A stretch of DNA of 64,000 nucleotides from CAVSRC01 sp963830205 (GTDB taxonomy: Bacteria; Pseudomonadota; Alphaproteobacteria; Rhizobiales; Kaistiaceae). Under the pieces are notes generated by a model. That model was not told where the DNA came from, ran no database searches, and saw only the letters and a program-made list of their open reading frames with translations. Made by a program: the position numbers and the translations under genes. Positions 56,730 to 64,000 of this stretch are shown here, one piece after another. Where the stretch lies: NCBI GenBank assembly GCA_963830205.1, contig CAWHLP010000015.1, forward strand, positions 67,475 through 131,474, written 5' to 3'. Numbering within the stretch: the stretch's first letter is position 1; each line of letters starts with the position of its first letter.

Positions 56730-57114
56730 ATGGTGGACTACATCAGGTCGGAGGCGACGAAGCGGGCGGGGCTGCCCTTCAGCGACGCGGTCAGGGTCGG
56801 CGACGTGCTCTATCTGTCGGGGCAGATGGGCGTGAAGCCGGGCACCAAGGAGCTGGTGCCCGGCGGCGTGACCGCCCAGGCGCGCCAGGCGCTGGACAAT
56901 ATCGGCGCGACGCTTGGCCAACGGCCTCGGGTTCGATGCGATCTTCAAGGTGACGGTGATGCTTGCCGACATGAGCGACTGGGGAGCCTTCAACGAGATC
57001 TATGTCGGCTATTTCAAGCCGGACCGGCTGCCGGCGCGCTCCGCCTTCGGCGCCACCGGCCTCGCCCTCAACGGCCGCGTGGAGATCGAGGCGTGGGCGT
57101 GGGCGGGGAAGTGA
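56730..57114 (+). CDS. RidA-family protein, frameshifted as sequenced
   Basis: A protein of about 128 residues. From ATG 56730 after GAGGAG it reads MVDYIRSEATKRAGLPFSDA, the RidA strand VGDVLYLSGQMGVKPG and QARQALDNIGATL. Near 56918 the frame breaks; the other frame gives NGLGFDAIFKVTVMLADMSD, ARSAFGATGLALNGRVEIEA and the end WAWAGK. A missing two bases or extra base accounts for it. The final 82 bases recur as a relic at 57951-58032, so this locus has been copied. Confidence 0.8.
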
Positions 57115-57580
57115 GGCGCGTAGGCTTGCGCCATACGGAAGCGCCTGCCGTATTGGTCCTCTCCCCCCTTGCGGGGGAGAGACGGAAAGGGGGGTGAAGG
57201 CACAACGTTTGCTGCGTCCGTACGTGGCGATGCCGTGCCCGGACCCCTCACCTCTTTCGCTAAGCTCGCCGGCGGCCCGCCAAGCGAAAGAGCCCTCTCC
57301 CACCAAACACGGGCTTGCCCGTGTTTGGATTCGAGAATGCCAAAGTCGGAAACATCCGACTTTGGTGGGCGAGGGGAGGGCGAGGTAAGTCCGGGCGAGG
57401 CGTAACCCGCCAAGCGAATGAGGGCGGATTAAGCATCGCGGGGAGGTATGAAGCGTGTCGGGGGCACCGGAGATCATCGGGTTGAGCGGGGCCTAGCGCC
57501 TGACGGCGGCTGTTTGCCTCTTGTTCATCATGCTGGCGTGATTAGGGGTGGCCGGGCCGGTTGCTCCCCATATCATTTGC
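57115..57580. repeat. Intergenic hairpin cluster
   Basis: No gene. It contains a C/G-rich hairpin at 57162-57182, a long stem-loop CCAAACACGGGC/GCCCGTGTTTGG (57303-57328) and another CCAAAGTCGGA/TCCGACTTTGG (57340-57365), set close together. The latter two perfect hairpins share flanking ACC/GGTGGGCG-like sequence and may form one compound element. Confidence 0.6.
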
Positions 57581-57904
57581 ATGGAAAACGGTCGCGCCAA
57601 CCCTCAAACCGCAGGGATCAGTGAGCATCGCTCGGCGCGGCGCAAGCACGCGCTGAAAGGCGCGCGCATCATCTTCAATCACGGATCGTCGTCATTCAGT
57701 TGCACCATCCGGGACCTTTCCGATGGTGGCGCCAAGCTCGTCGTCAACTCGATGGTCGCCATTCCCTCAACGTTCGACTTGCGCTTCGATGACGGGAGCC
57801 CGCCCCAGCACTGCTCGGTGCAGTGGACCTCGGGCACGGCAATCGGCGTTCGCTTCATGTCGGTTGCGTCCGATACGAGCCCCGGCCAATTCGGCCGTCG
57901 CTGA
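57581..57904 (+). CDS. PilZ-domain protein
   Basis: A 107-residue protein that is nearly all one PilZ domain, which usually binds cyclic-di-GMP. RSARRKHALKGARIIF supplies the N-terminal RxxxR-type motif and TIRDLSDGGAKLVV the DxSxxG motif; WTSGTAIGVRFMS ends the fold. The ATG at 57581 is chosen; the longer frame from 57548 is also open. A free-standing PilZ protein suggests an adaptor for a c-di-GMP-controlled process. No neighbours indicate which. Confidence 0.82.
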   Translation: MENGRANPQTAGISEHRSARRKHALKGARIIFNHGSSSFSCTIRDLSDGGAKLVVNSMVAIPSTFDLRFDDGSPPQHCSVQWTSGTAIGVRFMSVASDTSPGQFGRR

Positions 57905-57950
57905 ACCCTCATCAATCGGCCGGATGCGCCTTCGACGCGCGATGGCTCGC

Positions 57951-58032
57951 GGCGCGCTCCGCCTTCGGCGCCGCCGGCCTCGCGCTCGACGGCCGCGTGG
58001 AGATCGAGGCGTGGGCGTGGGCGGGGAGGTGA
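57951..58032 (+). pseudogene. Relic of the 3' end of the ridA gene
   Basis: Matches the last 82 bases of the ridA gene (57033-57114) with about four mismatches by eye, giving ARSAFGAAGLALDGRVEIEA and WAWAGR-stop. It lies 46 bases after the PilZ gene, with no ridA start before it. Shorter look-alike ends occur at about 59943-59975. Confidence 0.75.
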
Positions 58033-58071
58033 GGAGGGAGCGGGTCGTGTTGCTCACCTCAAATCCGATTG

Positions 58072-58200
58072 TGGGAGAGGTCGCGAGCGAAGCGAGCGGG
58101 TGAGGGGATGTTGCCTCACGAGAGTCCGAACGCCCTCACCCCACGCACCTAAGTCGCTACGCTCGGCATAAGGTGCGTGGCCCTCTCCCCGCGGGAGAGG
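58072..58200. repeat. 130-base hairpin repeat, copy 1
   Basis: Matches 59999-60122 in the same orientation, by eye at most positions. It has a GGGAGAGG start, GGTGAGGGGATGTTGCCTCACG, CGCCCTCACCCCACGCACCT, and ends in a stem with arms CCACGCACCT (58141-58150) and AGGTGCGTGG (58171-58180). It is non-coding and lies just after the ridA relic. Confidence 0.75.
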
Positions 58201-58430
58201 GGATCGGCTTCCGGCGGGCTCAGCCTTCGGCGCCTCCGGCCTCGCCACCCCCCGATCCGGTCGGGGGCAGGCTCTCCCCGCGCTGACGCGGGGGAGGGAG
58301 GGGAACCTGCCGCACGCTCGGCGTGGGGAGGCAAGAAATGCCGAAGGCATTTCGGGTGGAGGTGAAAAGACGTCGATGGCCGGGACGGGGCCCGGCCATG
58401 ACAAAAAAAGGCGAGGTCGCGGGCGATCCG
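58201..58430. repeat. Intergenic hairpins, second class
   Basis: Holds CTCTCCCCGCGCTGACGCGG (58270-58289) and GAAATGCC/GGCATTTC (58335-58353, the same arms as at window start). The first also occurs near 58982-59001. No gene is apparent. Confidence 0.5.
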
Positions 58431-58766
58431 CTACATGCCGGGCACCTTGGTGACTTCGACGACGTCGATCGAGGCGCCCGTCATCTCCAGATGCGGATGG
58501 CCGACGAATATCTTCGCCGCGGCCTCGTGGGAGGGCGCCTCCACGATCGTGTAGCCGGTGACCTCGTTCCTGGTGTCCGAGACGCCTTTCGCGGTGACCG
58601 TCTTGGTCTTGCCCAGCGGCGCCCCCATCTCGGCGATGCCCTTCTTGTGCGCGTCGAACCACTTGCCCCAGGCGACCATGCTTTCCTTCGCCGCCTCAGG
58701 CGGCATCTTCATCATCTGATCGATGGCCGCCAGCGGCGCCATGTACAAGGCCATGAACTTCGCCAT
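58431..58766 (-). CDS. YCII-related domain protein
   Basis: A 111-residue protein of the YciI-like/DGPF group: MAKFMALYMAPLAAIDQMMK, EAAKESMVAWGKWFDAHKKG, EMGAPLGKTKTVTAKGVSDT and YTIVEAPSHEAAAKIFVGHP, HLEMTGASIDVVEV. The fold is a ferredoxin-like dimer; activity is unknown. The ATG at 58766 follows GAGGAAGT. Not linked to an operon partner. Confidence 0.82.
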   Translation of the reverse strand: MAKFMALYMAPLAAIDQMMKMPPEAAKESMVAWGKWFDAHKKGIAEMGAPLGKTKTVTAKGVSDTRNEVTGYTIVEAPSHEAAAKIFVGHPHLEMTGASIDVVEVTKVPGM

Positions 58767-59210
58767 GACTTCCTCCCCTTCAGCGGCGCCGCTTGCCTTC
58801 CACCAGCCGCAGGATGCGGGGGACGGTCGCCGGGACACGCTTCCGGCGCGGATCATACTGCGGCAACATGACGGCAGGCTGTCACGAGTGCGCGAGGGGC
58901 GGCAGGGAAGGAGTCGCGGCCGAGCATGCGAGAGGTTCATTGCAAGCCTCTTGCCCCCACCCGGCTCGGCCTCGGCCTCGCCACCCTCCCCGCGCTGACG
59001 CGGGGGAGGGAGGGAGTCTGCTGCGGGCACTGAGCCCAACCTCCCCCTTGCGGTGGAGGCAAGAAATGCCGCAGGCAATATGGGTCGCGGGAAGTTCGCG
59101 TGCCGTGCTGCTCAGCCCGTCGCTCCGGCGAGTCGACAGCGGCGCGGCGGGATAGTGGGACGTCATCGCTCCCCGAGGGTCGATCGGATGACGTTGCCGC
59201 GCGGCAGCTT
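58767..59210. other. Intergenic region with repeated GC-rich hairpins
   Basis: 444 bases without a gene. It contains CCTCCCCGCGCTGACGCGGG (58982-59001) and a CCTCCCCCTTGCGGTGGAGG stem near 59040, which are members of the dispersed hairpin groups. A third short AAATGCCGCAGGCAA part is a degenerate version of the GAAATGCC hairpin. Confidence 0.5.
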
Positions 59211-59846
59211 CTAGGACGGGCGGGGCGGGCGGCCGAAGGCCTTCCAGCGCGCCGTGACGGCAGCCAGGAGCACTGGCCCGGTGACGGGGAGGATGTCGTG
59301 GTGGAGCGCCACGTGCACCACGTCGCCGTCCGGGATGAATGTGTTGGCCCAGCCGGGGCCGCGCAGGAACGGGTCGTCGACATAGATGGCGCGGTCGTAG
59401 AACGCCTGCGACACGTCAACCGCGGTGACATCGCGAACGAGGTCGCTCCCGTGGCCCGGCACGGCCACCTCGACGTCGATGGCATGCACGTCGCTGACCT
59501 CGCTCCACGGAATGGCGATCGTCTTGACGTCCTCGATGTGCAGCCGGATGCCCTCGGGCGAGAGGACCAGAAGCGGCTCCTGCTTGCCGATGGACTTCGA
59601 CAGCTCCCAGGCGCCCAGGCCGAACCCGGCGACGATCAGCCCCCAGCCGACGATCCGCAGCAGCACGTCGTCGCCCGCGACGAAGACGCTGACCGCGCCG
59701 ACGGCCACCGCCACCAAAGCGAGGTGGCGGAAGTTCCGCGCCAGCTTCTCGCGGCCATAGGCGAGCGTGCGGCGGACGTCAAATGCATCGTATGGGTCAG
59801 GGGCGGAAGCTGGCGGCATAGGTCGCGGCACCGGTTTCTGCGACAT
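59211..59846 (-). CDS. Two-helix membrane protein (STM3941-like)
   Basis: A 211-residue intact paralogue of the 53728-54374 protein. Two membrane helices (LALVAVAVGAVSVFVAGD, LRIVGWGLIVAGFGLGAWEL), then a cytoplasmic PH-like domain (LLVLSPEGIRLHIEDVKTIA, IPWSEVSDVHAIDVEVAVPG) and HDILPVTGPVLLAAVTARWK. The two-helix plus PH-like layout resembles the STM3941 family, of unknown role. Two copies within 6 kb flank the IS110 remnant and the RidA relics. Confidence 0.7.
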   Translation of the reverse strand: MSQKPVPRPMPPASAPDPYDAFDVRRTLAYGREKLARNFRHLALVAVAVGAVSVFVAGDDVLLRIVGWGLIVAGFGLGAWELSKSIGKQEPLLVLSPEGIRLHIEDVKTIAIPWSEVSDVHAIDVEVAVPGHGSDLVRDVTAVDVSQAFYDRAIYVDDPFLRGPGWANTFIPDGDVVHVALHHDILPVTGPVLLAAVTARWKAFGRPPRPS

Positions 59847-60133
59847 TGGCCGAGCATGGCACGAATTGCCCCACGGTGACGGTGATGGCGGTCACAGAGG
59901 CGGCGTCGAGCACGACGGGGCGGACGTTGGAGGCCAGCACCGCATCGCGATCGAGGTGTGGGCGTGGGCGGGGGAGTGGGGGAATTCACCTCTCCTATGG
60001 GGAGAGGTCGGGGCGAAGCGCCGGGTGAGGGGATGTTGCCTCACGAGGGTCCGTACGCCCTCACCCCACGCACCTAAGTCGCTCGCTCCGTAAGGTGCGT
60101 GGCCCTCTCCCCACGGGAGAGGAAACGTGCGGC
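59847..60133. repeat. 130-base hairpin repeat copy 2 and ridA-like end relic
   Basis: 59943-59975 reads as a short ridA-like end (IAIEVWAWAGE). 59999-60122 matches the 58072-58200 repeat, with stem arms CCACGCACCT (60066-60075) and AGGTGCGTGG (60093-60102). No complete gene lies here. Confidence 0.65.
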
Positions 60134-60262
60134 TCTCGTCGCGACCCCGTCGCGCTGGGGCAGGAAGAGTGAACCCAGCCGCTCGATCTCCGCCGTCAGC
60201 GCGGCGTTGAAGGCCAGCTCGGACTCAGAGAAGAGCGGCGCGGCGAGATAGAGGGTGGGCAT
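60134..60262 (-). pseudogene. 5' fragment of a nucleoside 2-deoxyribosyltransferase
   Basis: The frame from ATG 60262 reads MPTLYLAAPLFSESELAFNA, ALTAEIERLGSLFLPQRDG, which is the nucleoside-binding N-terminus of nucleoside 2-deoxyribosyltransferase family proteins (YLAAPLFSE, FLPQRDG). The rest, including the catalytic Glu region, is missing: after about residue 44 the sequence runs into the hairpin repeat at 59999-60122. So it is a truncated relic of about a third of a gene. Confidence 0.6.
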
Positions 60263-60399
60263 GGGGAAATCTTGGGGGCGGCAAACGGTTCTTTCGTGGC
60301 GTGTGTCTTTTGGGTTAGCAGTTGTCTGGAGATCGAAGCCTAGGCGCGATGGAAAGGGGAGGAAAAGAGAACCGATCAAACTTCTCGGCTCCATTGGCA

Positions 60400-62596
60400 C
60401 TAAGTTCGGTCCCCGAGGAGCATCGCTTGGATCAGCTCTTCTGCCCTACTTTGCAGGGGTCCTTTGCGCTTTGCCAGCTTTTCTAGACGTTGCTCAATTC
60501 GCGCTGCGTCCACAAAATATTGAAGGTCCGAGCGTTTGATCGGGTAGGAGATTTTGTCACTAGTTGAACGCCAACCGCGGGTTCGCGTCAAGAAATCTAT
60601 TAGTCCGTGGTTAGTCTTAATTTGGTTTTTGACCCATGCGCCAGCTCCTTTTGCATCACCCGACTGTAACCAACCGAAAAGAAAATTTAGAAGAAACGGG
60701 GCGGTGGCAATTGTCTTTCTCAAATTACCGTCAGCGCTTTGTGAATAATCGGATGGCTTCGTCAAACTCCGTGTCTGACATGATCCAGTCCGACAAATCT
60801 TGGCGCGATCTCCAAAACGGCCATGGTCGAACGTCTCCCCCGAATGACATGCATGATCCAGCCTAAAGAAAGGCCTTCGCTGAAAATGCGACGAAGTAGT
60901 TTTTGGTGCCTGGGCCCGTGACCCGATGAATGAGATGGCGAAAGGCGCGAATGGCTGATTCCCAACTGGGATATCTGCCGAAATCGGTCTCTCCCCCGGA
61001 TGCCCCGACGTCATCCATGACATTCGACAACGCCGCAAGAATAGAGAAGGCTGCGTCCGCTGATAATCGATCTACGGGAACCACGGCAAGTCGATGAGCA
61101 AGACGTCTGCCATCGTGCCGCCTTGGGGCCGCGCCCGCTGCGCGTCCGCCAGGAGTTCTCTCCACAATTGTTTGGCTGGACGCCGAAGCCAAAAACGCAG
61201 AAATCTCGGCATCGTCGAGAGCGCCAGCAGGTTTAGCGAAGGCGAAGTAGTATCGGTATTGCGATTCGACTTCCAGCCTTCGCCGGCCATGAAATCGCTC
61301 ATGTGAACTACTGCGGAGGTCGTTGAATAGAAATTTCTTTTCTTCATTAGCGAATGAAAAATCGGGCTTCACGCCGGGTAGTAATTCTTCAAGAACATGA
61401 ATTGAGCGCGGCTTGAACGTATCGCCAGTATCCACCAGTTTGTCAAAAGTTCTTTCGAAGTTCTGCTTTTCGCTAGTCGCTAAATGCGCTCCACCAGCAA
61501 GTGCTCCAATTATTACCATGTAAGCTTCTATCCAATCATAAAGCTCCTTGTCCTTCAGTCGAACCAATTGCAGCCAAACCAAATCTGGAAAATGTACCTT
61601 GTCCTTTACAGGGACGTAGGCGAGCCGAACTGCGTTGACAGCATGGACAACGTCACGCGGTGTTTCAAGAACGGCCCCAGCCGTATTGCAGACGGAGCGC
61701 AGGTCTTGCGAAACTTCGTTCGAAAAAGAGGAAATAGCGGGCCCGTACAATTCAATCAATTCGTCGTAAAGCCAGCGACGGAGATCAAATTCTTCGGGCT
61801 TTGGAAGTCTAAACGACACTTGTACTATCTTTTGAAGAAATAGATCTCCGTCTTCGACGTTGAGTGCTACCTGCAAACTGCGAGCCAAAACGGTCCGATC
61901 ATAACAGAGGACGTAAATAATGTTAGGAAAGTCGGCTACCGCGCGTATAACTCGCATCATTTCGGCGGCTTCGAGCGGGTCTAGGCGATCGAGGTCATCG
62001 ACCAAAACCACAATTGGCCTCGACAGACGATGCAATGCCCCAACGACGGCCGCTTTCGTCGCCAAAAGTGACTTGCCGGTTTCGAGGGCTGCGAGGGCTT
62101 CGCCGCCCTTCGCGAGAGCTTCGCCGACGAGACCAGCAAGTGGAATTCCCATCAACGCAGCGAAACTGGCGATGGGAGCTGCGCGCTTTGCGACGCCAGC
62201 CCCGTAGGCCCGGATTTGTTTGGCGAGGCTAACTGTGTTGATACCGACCTGTGCGAATTGGCCCTTGGTCTCCCCTTCTGCTACTTCGATGGCGTCCGCG
62301 AGGCTGTTCATAAGTTCGGCTACTAGCGCATCGCGATCACCCACAAGCCATGGCTCAAATCGCACTGTGCTAACTATTGGATCGTGTGTGTGGAGGTAGT
62401 CGGCCACAAATCCAAGTATGCTCGACTTTCCGGAGCCCCAAGGGCCTTCGATTCCGACGACTAGGCCGTCAGGAGTGGCCTGAGCCGAAATAGAAGCCGC
62501 AAGCCCGCTGGCTATTGAGCCAAATCCTAGTCGATCGTGATCTAGTTCGGTTAGGGGCCTGTCGCCGAGAATTTGGCCTGTCGCCTGCGAGGGCAA
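60400..62596 (-). pseudogene. KAP-family P-loop NTPase, several frameshifts
   Basis: An A+T-richer gene of about 730 codons. From TTG 62596 (no better in-frame start; ATG 62601 is out of frame) it reads the KAP NTPase N-terminus with Walker A GPWGSGKSS (51-59), Walker B IVVLVDDLDRLDPLEAAEMM (195-214) and membrane-like helices between (IASFAALMGIPLAGLVGEAL). The frame is lost near 61160 and 61085 (QLWRELLADAQRARPQGGTM lies in another), again near 60862, 60800 and 60735; the end FLFGWLQSGDAKGAGAWVKN to ELIQAMLLGDRT is in another frame. KAP NTPases include phage-exclusion proteins such as PifA. It begins within one base or so of the uvrA tail copy 1 stop. Confidence 0.75.
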
Positions 62597-62599
62597 TCA

Positions 62600-62784
62600 T
62601 CACTCCGCCGCCTCCACATCCTCCGCCCCATCCCGCGCGGCGCGTGAGGCGCGGGCGCGGGCGAGCACCGGCTTGAGGAAGGCGCCGGTGTAGCTGCGCT
62701 TGTCGCGGGCGATCTCTTCGGGCGTGCCGGCCGCCACGATCTCGCCGCCATCGCCGCCCTCGGGGCCGAGATCGATGATCGTCA
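62600..62784 (-). pseudogene. uvrA 3' end, copy 1
   Basis: About 185 bases coding the last 61 residues of UvrA with stop: IIDLGPEGGDGGEIVAAGTP, EEIARDKRSYTGAFLKPVLA, RARASRAARDGAEDVEAAE. No UvrA sequence precedes it; the DUF302 gene's stop overlaps its beginning at 62782-62784. Its 3' part matches copies 2 and 3 nearly base for base. Confidence 0.88.
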
Positions 62785-63186
62785 TTTCGACGCCGTCGCC
62801 GCGCCGGTGAACAAATTCATGCCCGCCGCAAGCGCCTTCACGGCGTCGGCGCTTGCCGCGCCGAGGGCGTGGCGGGCGGCAATCCAGTCGGCGTCGTTGT
62901 AGCTGAGCCAGGTCTTGCCATCGGCATCCTCCCAGGCAAGCGCCTTGACGGGCAGGTCGATGCCGGCGGTCTGTCGATCCTGCATCAGCGGCGTGCCGCC
63001 CTTCGGGTTGCCGAAGACGAGAAGCTCGGTCGGGCGGAGCGCCATGCCGACGCTGGCCGCCCCAGCGGCATGATCGATGCGCGCAAAGACCACGAGCCCG
63101 TGCGTCGTGACCTCATGGGCGAGGCGATCGATCGTCTCGCCGACCGAAAAGGCGCTCGCGATCGTGACAAGGCCGTTTGCGGTCAT
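62782..63186 (-). CDS. DUF302 (TT1751-like) protein
   Basis: A 134-residue DUF302 protein: MTANGLVTIASAFSVGETID, RLAHEVTTHGLVVFARIDHA, SVGMALRPTELLVFGNPKGG, MQDRQTAGIDLPVKALAWED and TWLSYNDADWIAARHALG are all typical. The fold is known from structures but the role is not. The gene starts five bases after the end of uvrA tail copy 2 (63192) and its TGA overlaps the start of uvrA tail copy 1. Thus it is exactly inserted between two uvrA ends. Confidence 0.87.
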   Translation of the reverse strand: MTANGLVTIASAFSVGETIDRLAHEVTTHGLVVFARIDHAAGAASVGMALRPTELLVFGNPKGGTPLMQDRQTAGIDLPVKALAWEDADGKTWLSYNDADWIAARHALGAASADAVKALAAGMNLFTGAATASK

Positions 63187-63191
63187 CGCGC

Positions 63192-63281
63192 TCACTCCGC
63201 CGCCTCCACATCCTCCGCCCATCCCGCGCGGCGCGTGAGGCGCGGGCGCGGGCAAGCACCGGCTTGAGGAAGGCGCCGGTG
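63192..63281 (-). pseudogene. uvrA 3' end, copy 2
   Basis: About 90 bases coding TGAFLKPVLARARASRAARD and the last residues of UvrA, with TGA at 63192-63194. It lacks one base relative to copy 1 in the CGCCCC run. It lies between the partner gene of DUF4258 and the DUF302 gene. Confidence 0.85.
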
Positions 63282-63342
63282 GACCCTCCGGTCGAGGCCG
63301 AGGGCTGACGGCTCACGCGCCTGTCGCCGACCGCGCAGGCCA

Positions 63343-63552
63343 TCAGCCGACCGGGGTCAATTCGAAGACGCGGCCGTGCCTCGCGGCCTCGGCAAGATCG
63401 CCATGGCGGAGCGCAAGCGTGACGGTTTCAAGTTTGCGGGCGTCGTCCGCCGACATGGTCGGCGACCAGCTGTCGTCGCTGTAATGCAGTTCGATCTCGA
63501 CCTCGGCAGCATATTTGCCTTCGTGGACCAGCTTAGTGGATTTTCTTTTCAT
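63343..63552 (-). CDS. Small partner of DUF4258 protein, possible antitoxin
   Basis: A 69-residue acidic protein from ATG 63552: MKRKSTKLVHEGKYAAEVEI, ELHYSDDSWSPTMSADDARK, LETVTLALRHGDLAEAARHG and RVFELTPVG. This sequence type is a frequent companion of DUF4258 genes. Its start overlaps the DUF4258 stop by four bases, so translation is coupled. An antitoxin-like role is inferred from genomic arrangement only; I know no direct proof. Confidence 0.75.
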   Translation of the reverse strand: MKRKSTKLVHEGKYAAEVEIELHYSDDSWSPTMSADDARKLETVTLALRHGDLAEAARHGRVFELTPVG

Positions 63553-63875
63553 CGGACGCTCCGTCGTTTGAAGTCGCTGTCCCACAGTTTCGGGTCGGGT
63601 CGATAAGCAGTGACGATAACCGGAGGGCGGCGCTCATTGGCCGGAAGAGCCCATACGACATGGATGGGCCGTCCCTGGACGTCATATTGCAGAGTCAGAA
63701 CGCTAGGGCCGCGGTGGCGGGCTGTGTAGTCTTCCACAACGACAGCCGTCGCGATCCCGACGACTGCATCCGCTATCAAAATATCATCCGCGCGGAGTTC
63801 CGAAAAGCCGTGCTCGGAAACGTGAAAGTCGCCGGCAAGCACCAGCGTCCGCACCCGGAGCAGGGTTCCGCTCAT
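63549..63875 (-). CDS. DUF4258-domain protein, possible toxin
   Basis: A 108-residue protein with the DUF4258 pattern: ADFHVSEHGFSELRADDI-like start (VSEHGFSELRADDILIADAV), AVVVEDYTARHRGPSVLTLQ, RPIHVVWALPANERRPPVIV, and TAYRPDPKLWDSDFKRR. The basic C-terminus and short length resemble BrnT/RelE-type toxins, with which the fold is compared. It begins 16 bases after the uvrA stop (copy 3) and overlaps the next gene's start. Confidence 0.8.
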   Translation of the reverse strand: MSGTLLRVRTLVLAGDFHVSEHGFSELRADDILIADAVVGIATAVVVEDYTARHRGPSVLTLQYDVQGRPIHVVWALPANERRPPVIVTAYRPDPKLWDSDFKRRSVR

Positions 63876-63891
63876 GTCGCCCTACTCCGCC

Positions 63892-64000
63892 GCCTCCACA
63901 TCTTCCGCCCCGTCGCGGGCGGCGCGTGAGGCGCGGGCGCGGGCGAGCACCGGCTTGAGGAAGGCGCCGGTGTAGCTGCGCTTGTCGCGGGCGATCTGCT
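63892..64000 (-). CDS. uvrA: Excinuclease ABC subunit A, C-terminal end (partial)
   Basis: The last 36 or so codons of uvrA, cut by the window end. It reads QIARDKRSYTGAFLKPVLAR, ARASRAARDGAEDVEAAE and ends with TAG at 63892-63894, while copies 1 and 2 end with TGA. I take this as the real uvrA, since upstream sequence outside the window should supply the rest, but it could be another fragment. UvrA is the damage-recognition ATPase of nucleotide excision repair. Confidence 0.7.

Noticed and set aside
57300..60123. CRISPR array from the repeated hairpins
   Set aside because: Units are not equally spaced, have no spacers of even length and no cas genes nearby.

Overview
The window is high-GC bacterial DNA from an alphaproteobacterium, most likely order Hyphomicrobiales (Rhizobiales). 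I base this on the Rhizobiales-type porin, the EipB/DUF1849 envelope protein, the bifunctional Rsh enzyme, the N-terminally zinc-finger-like Pol IV, and the gene order rpoZ-rsh-DUF2062-pdxJ-acpS-lepB-rnc-era-recO-parC. I cannot name the genus.

Layout. 0-9 kb: a phosphodiesterase and a RidA protein, EipB, two L,D-transpeptidases, dinB, then gatC-GNAT-gatA-ridA. 9-14 kb: two tandem genes for large secreted Cys-rich proteins of unknown function, the second badly broken, sharing an almost perfect 316-base 5' segment. 14-20 kb: a small protein plus gatB, a broken glycosyltransferase, a VPLPA-CTERM exported protein, a dispersed repeat, a lipoprotein and a Sel1-like protein. 20-27 kb: a sugar-acid catabolic cluster (IlvD/Edd dehydratase, FadR-type regulator, AraD1, semialdehyde dehydrogenase, lactonase-type amidohydrolase). 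27-35 kb: two divergent sulfotransferases beside tRNA-Ser(GCU), the porin, and an operon with a four-repeat OmpA protein. 35-53 kb: conserved housekeeping genes (slt, dapA, smpB, type 5 UDG, NYN protein, rpoZ to parC). 53-64 kb: an accessory, decaying region with an IS110 remnant, hairpin repeats, ridA relics, paired membrane proteins, a broken A+T-richer KAP NTPase, a DUF302 protein, a DUF4258 pair, and three copies of the 3' end of uvrA.

Two points matter for any reader. First, about fifteen genes carry frameshifts, including gatA and a major porin that should be intact, so many are probably single-base assembly errors rather than true pseudogenes. Second, the repeated uvrA 3' ends (62600-62784, 63192-63281, 63892-64000), each followed directly by a different accessory gene, look like modules added one after another at the end of uvrA. 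That is the strongest candidate for something new here.
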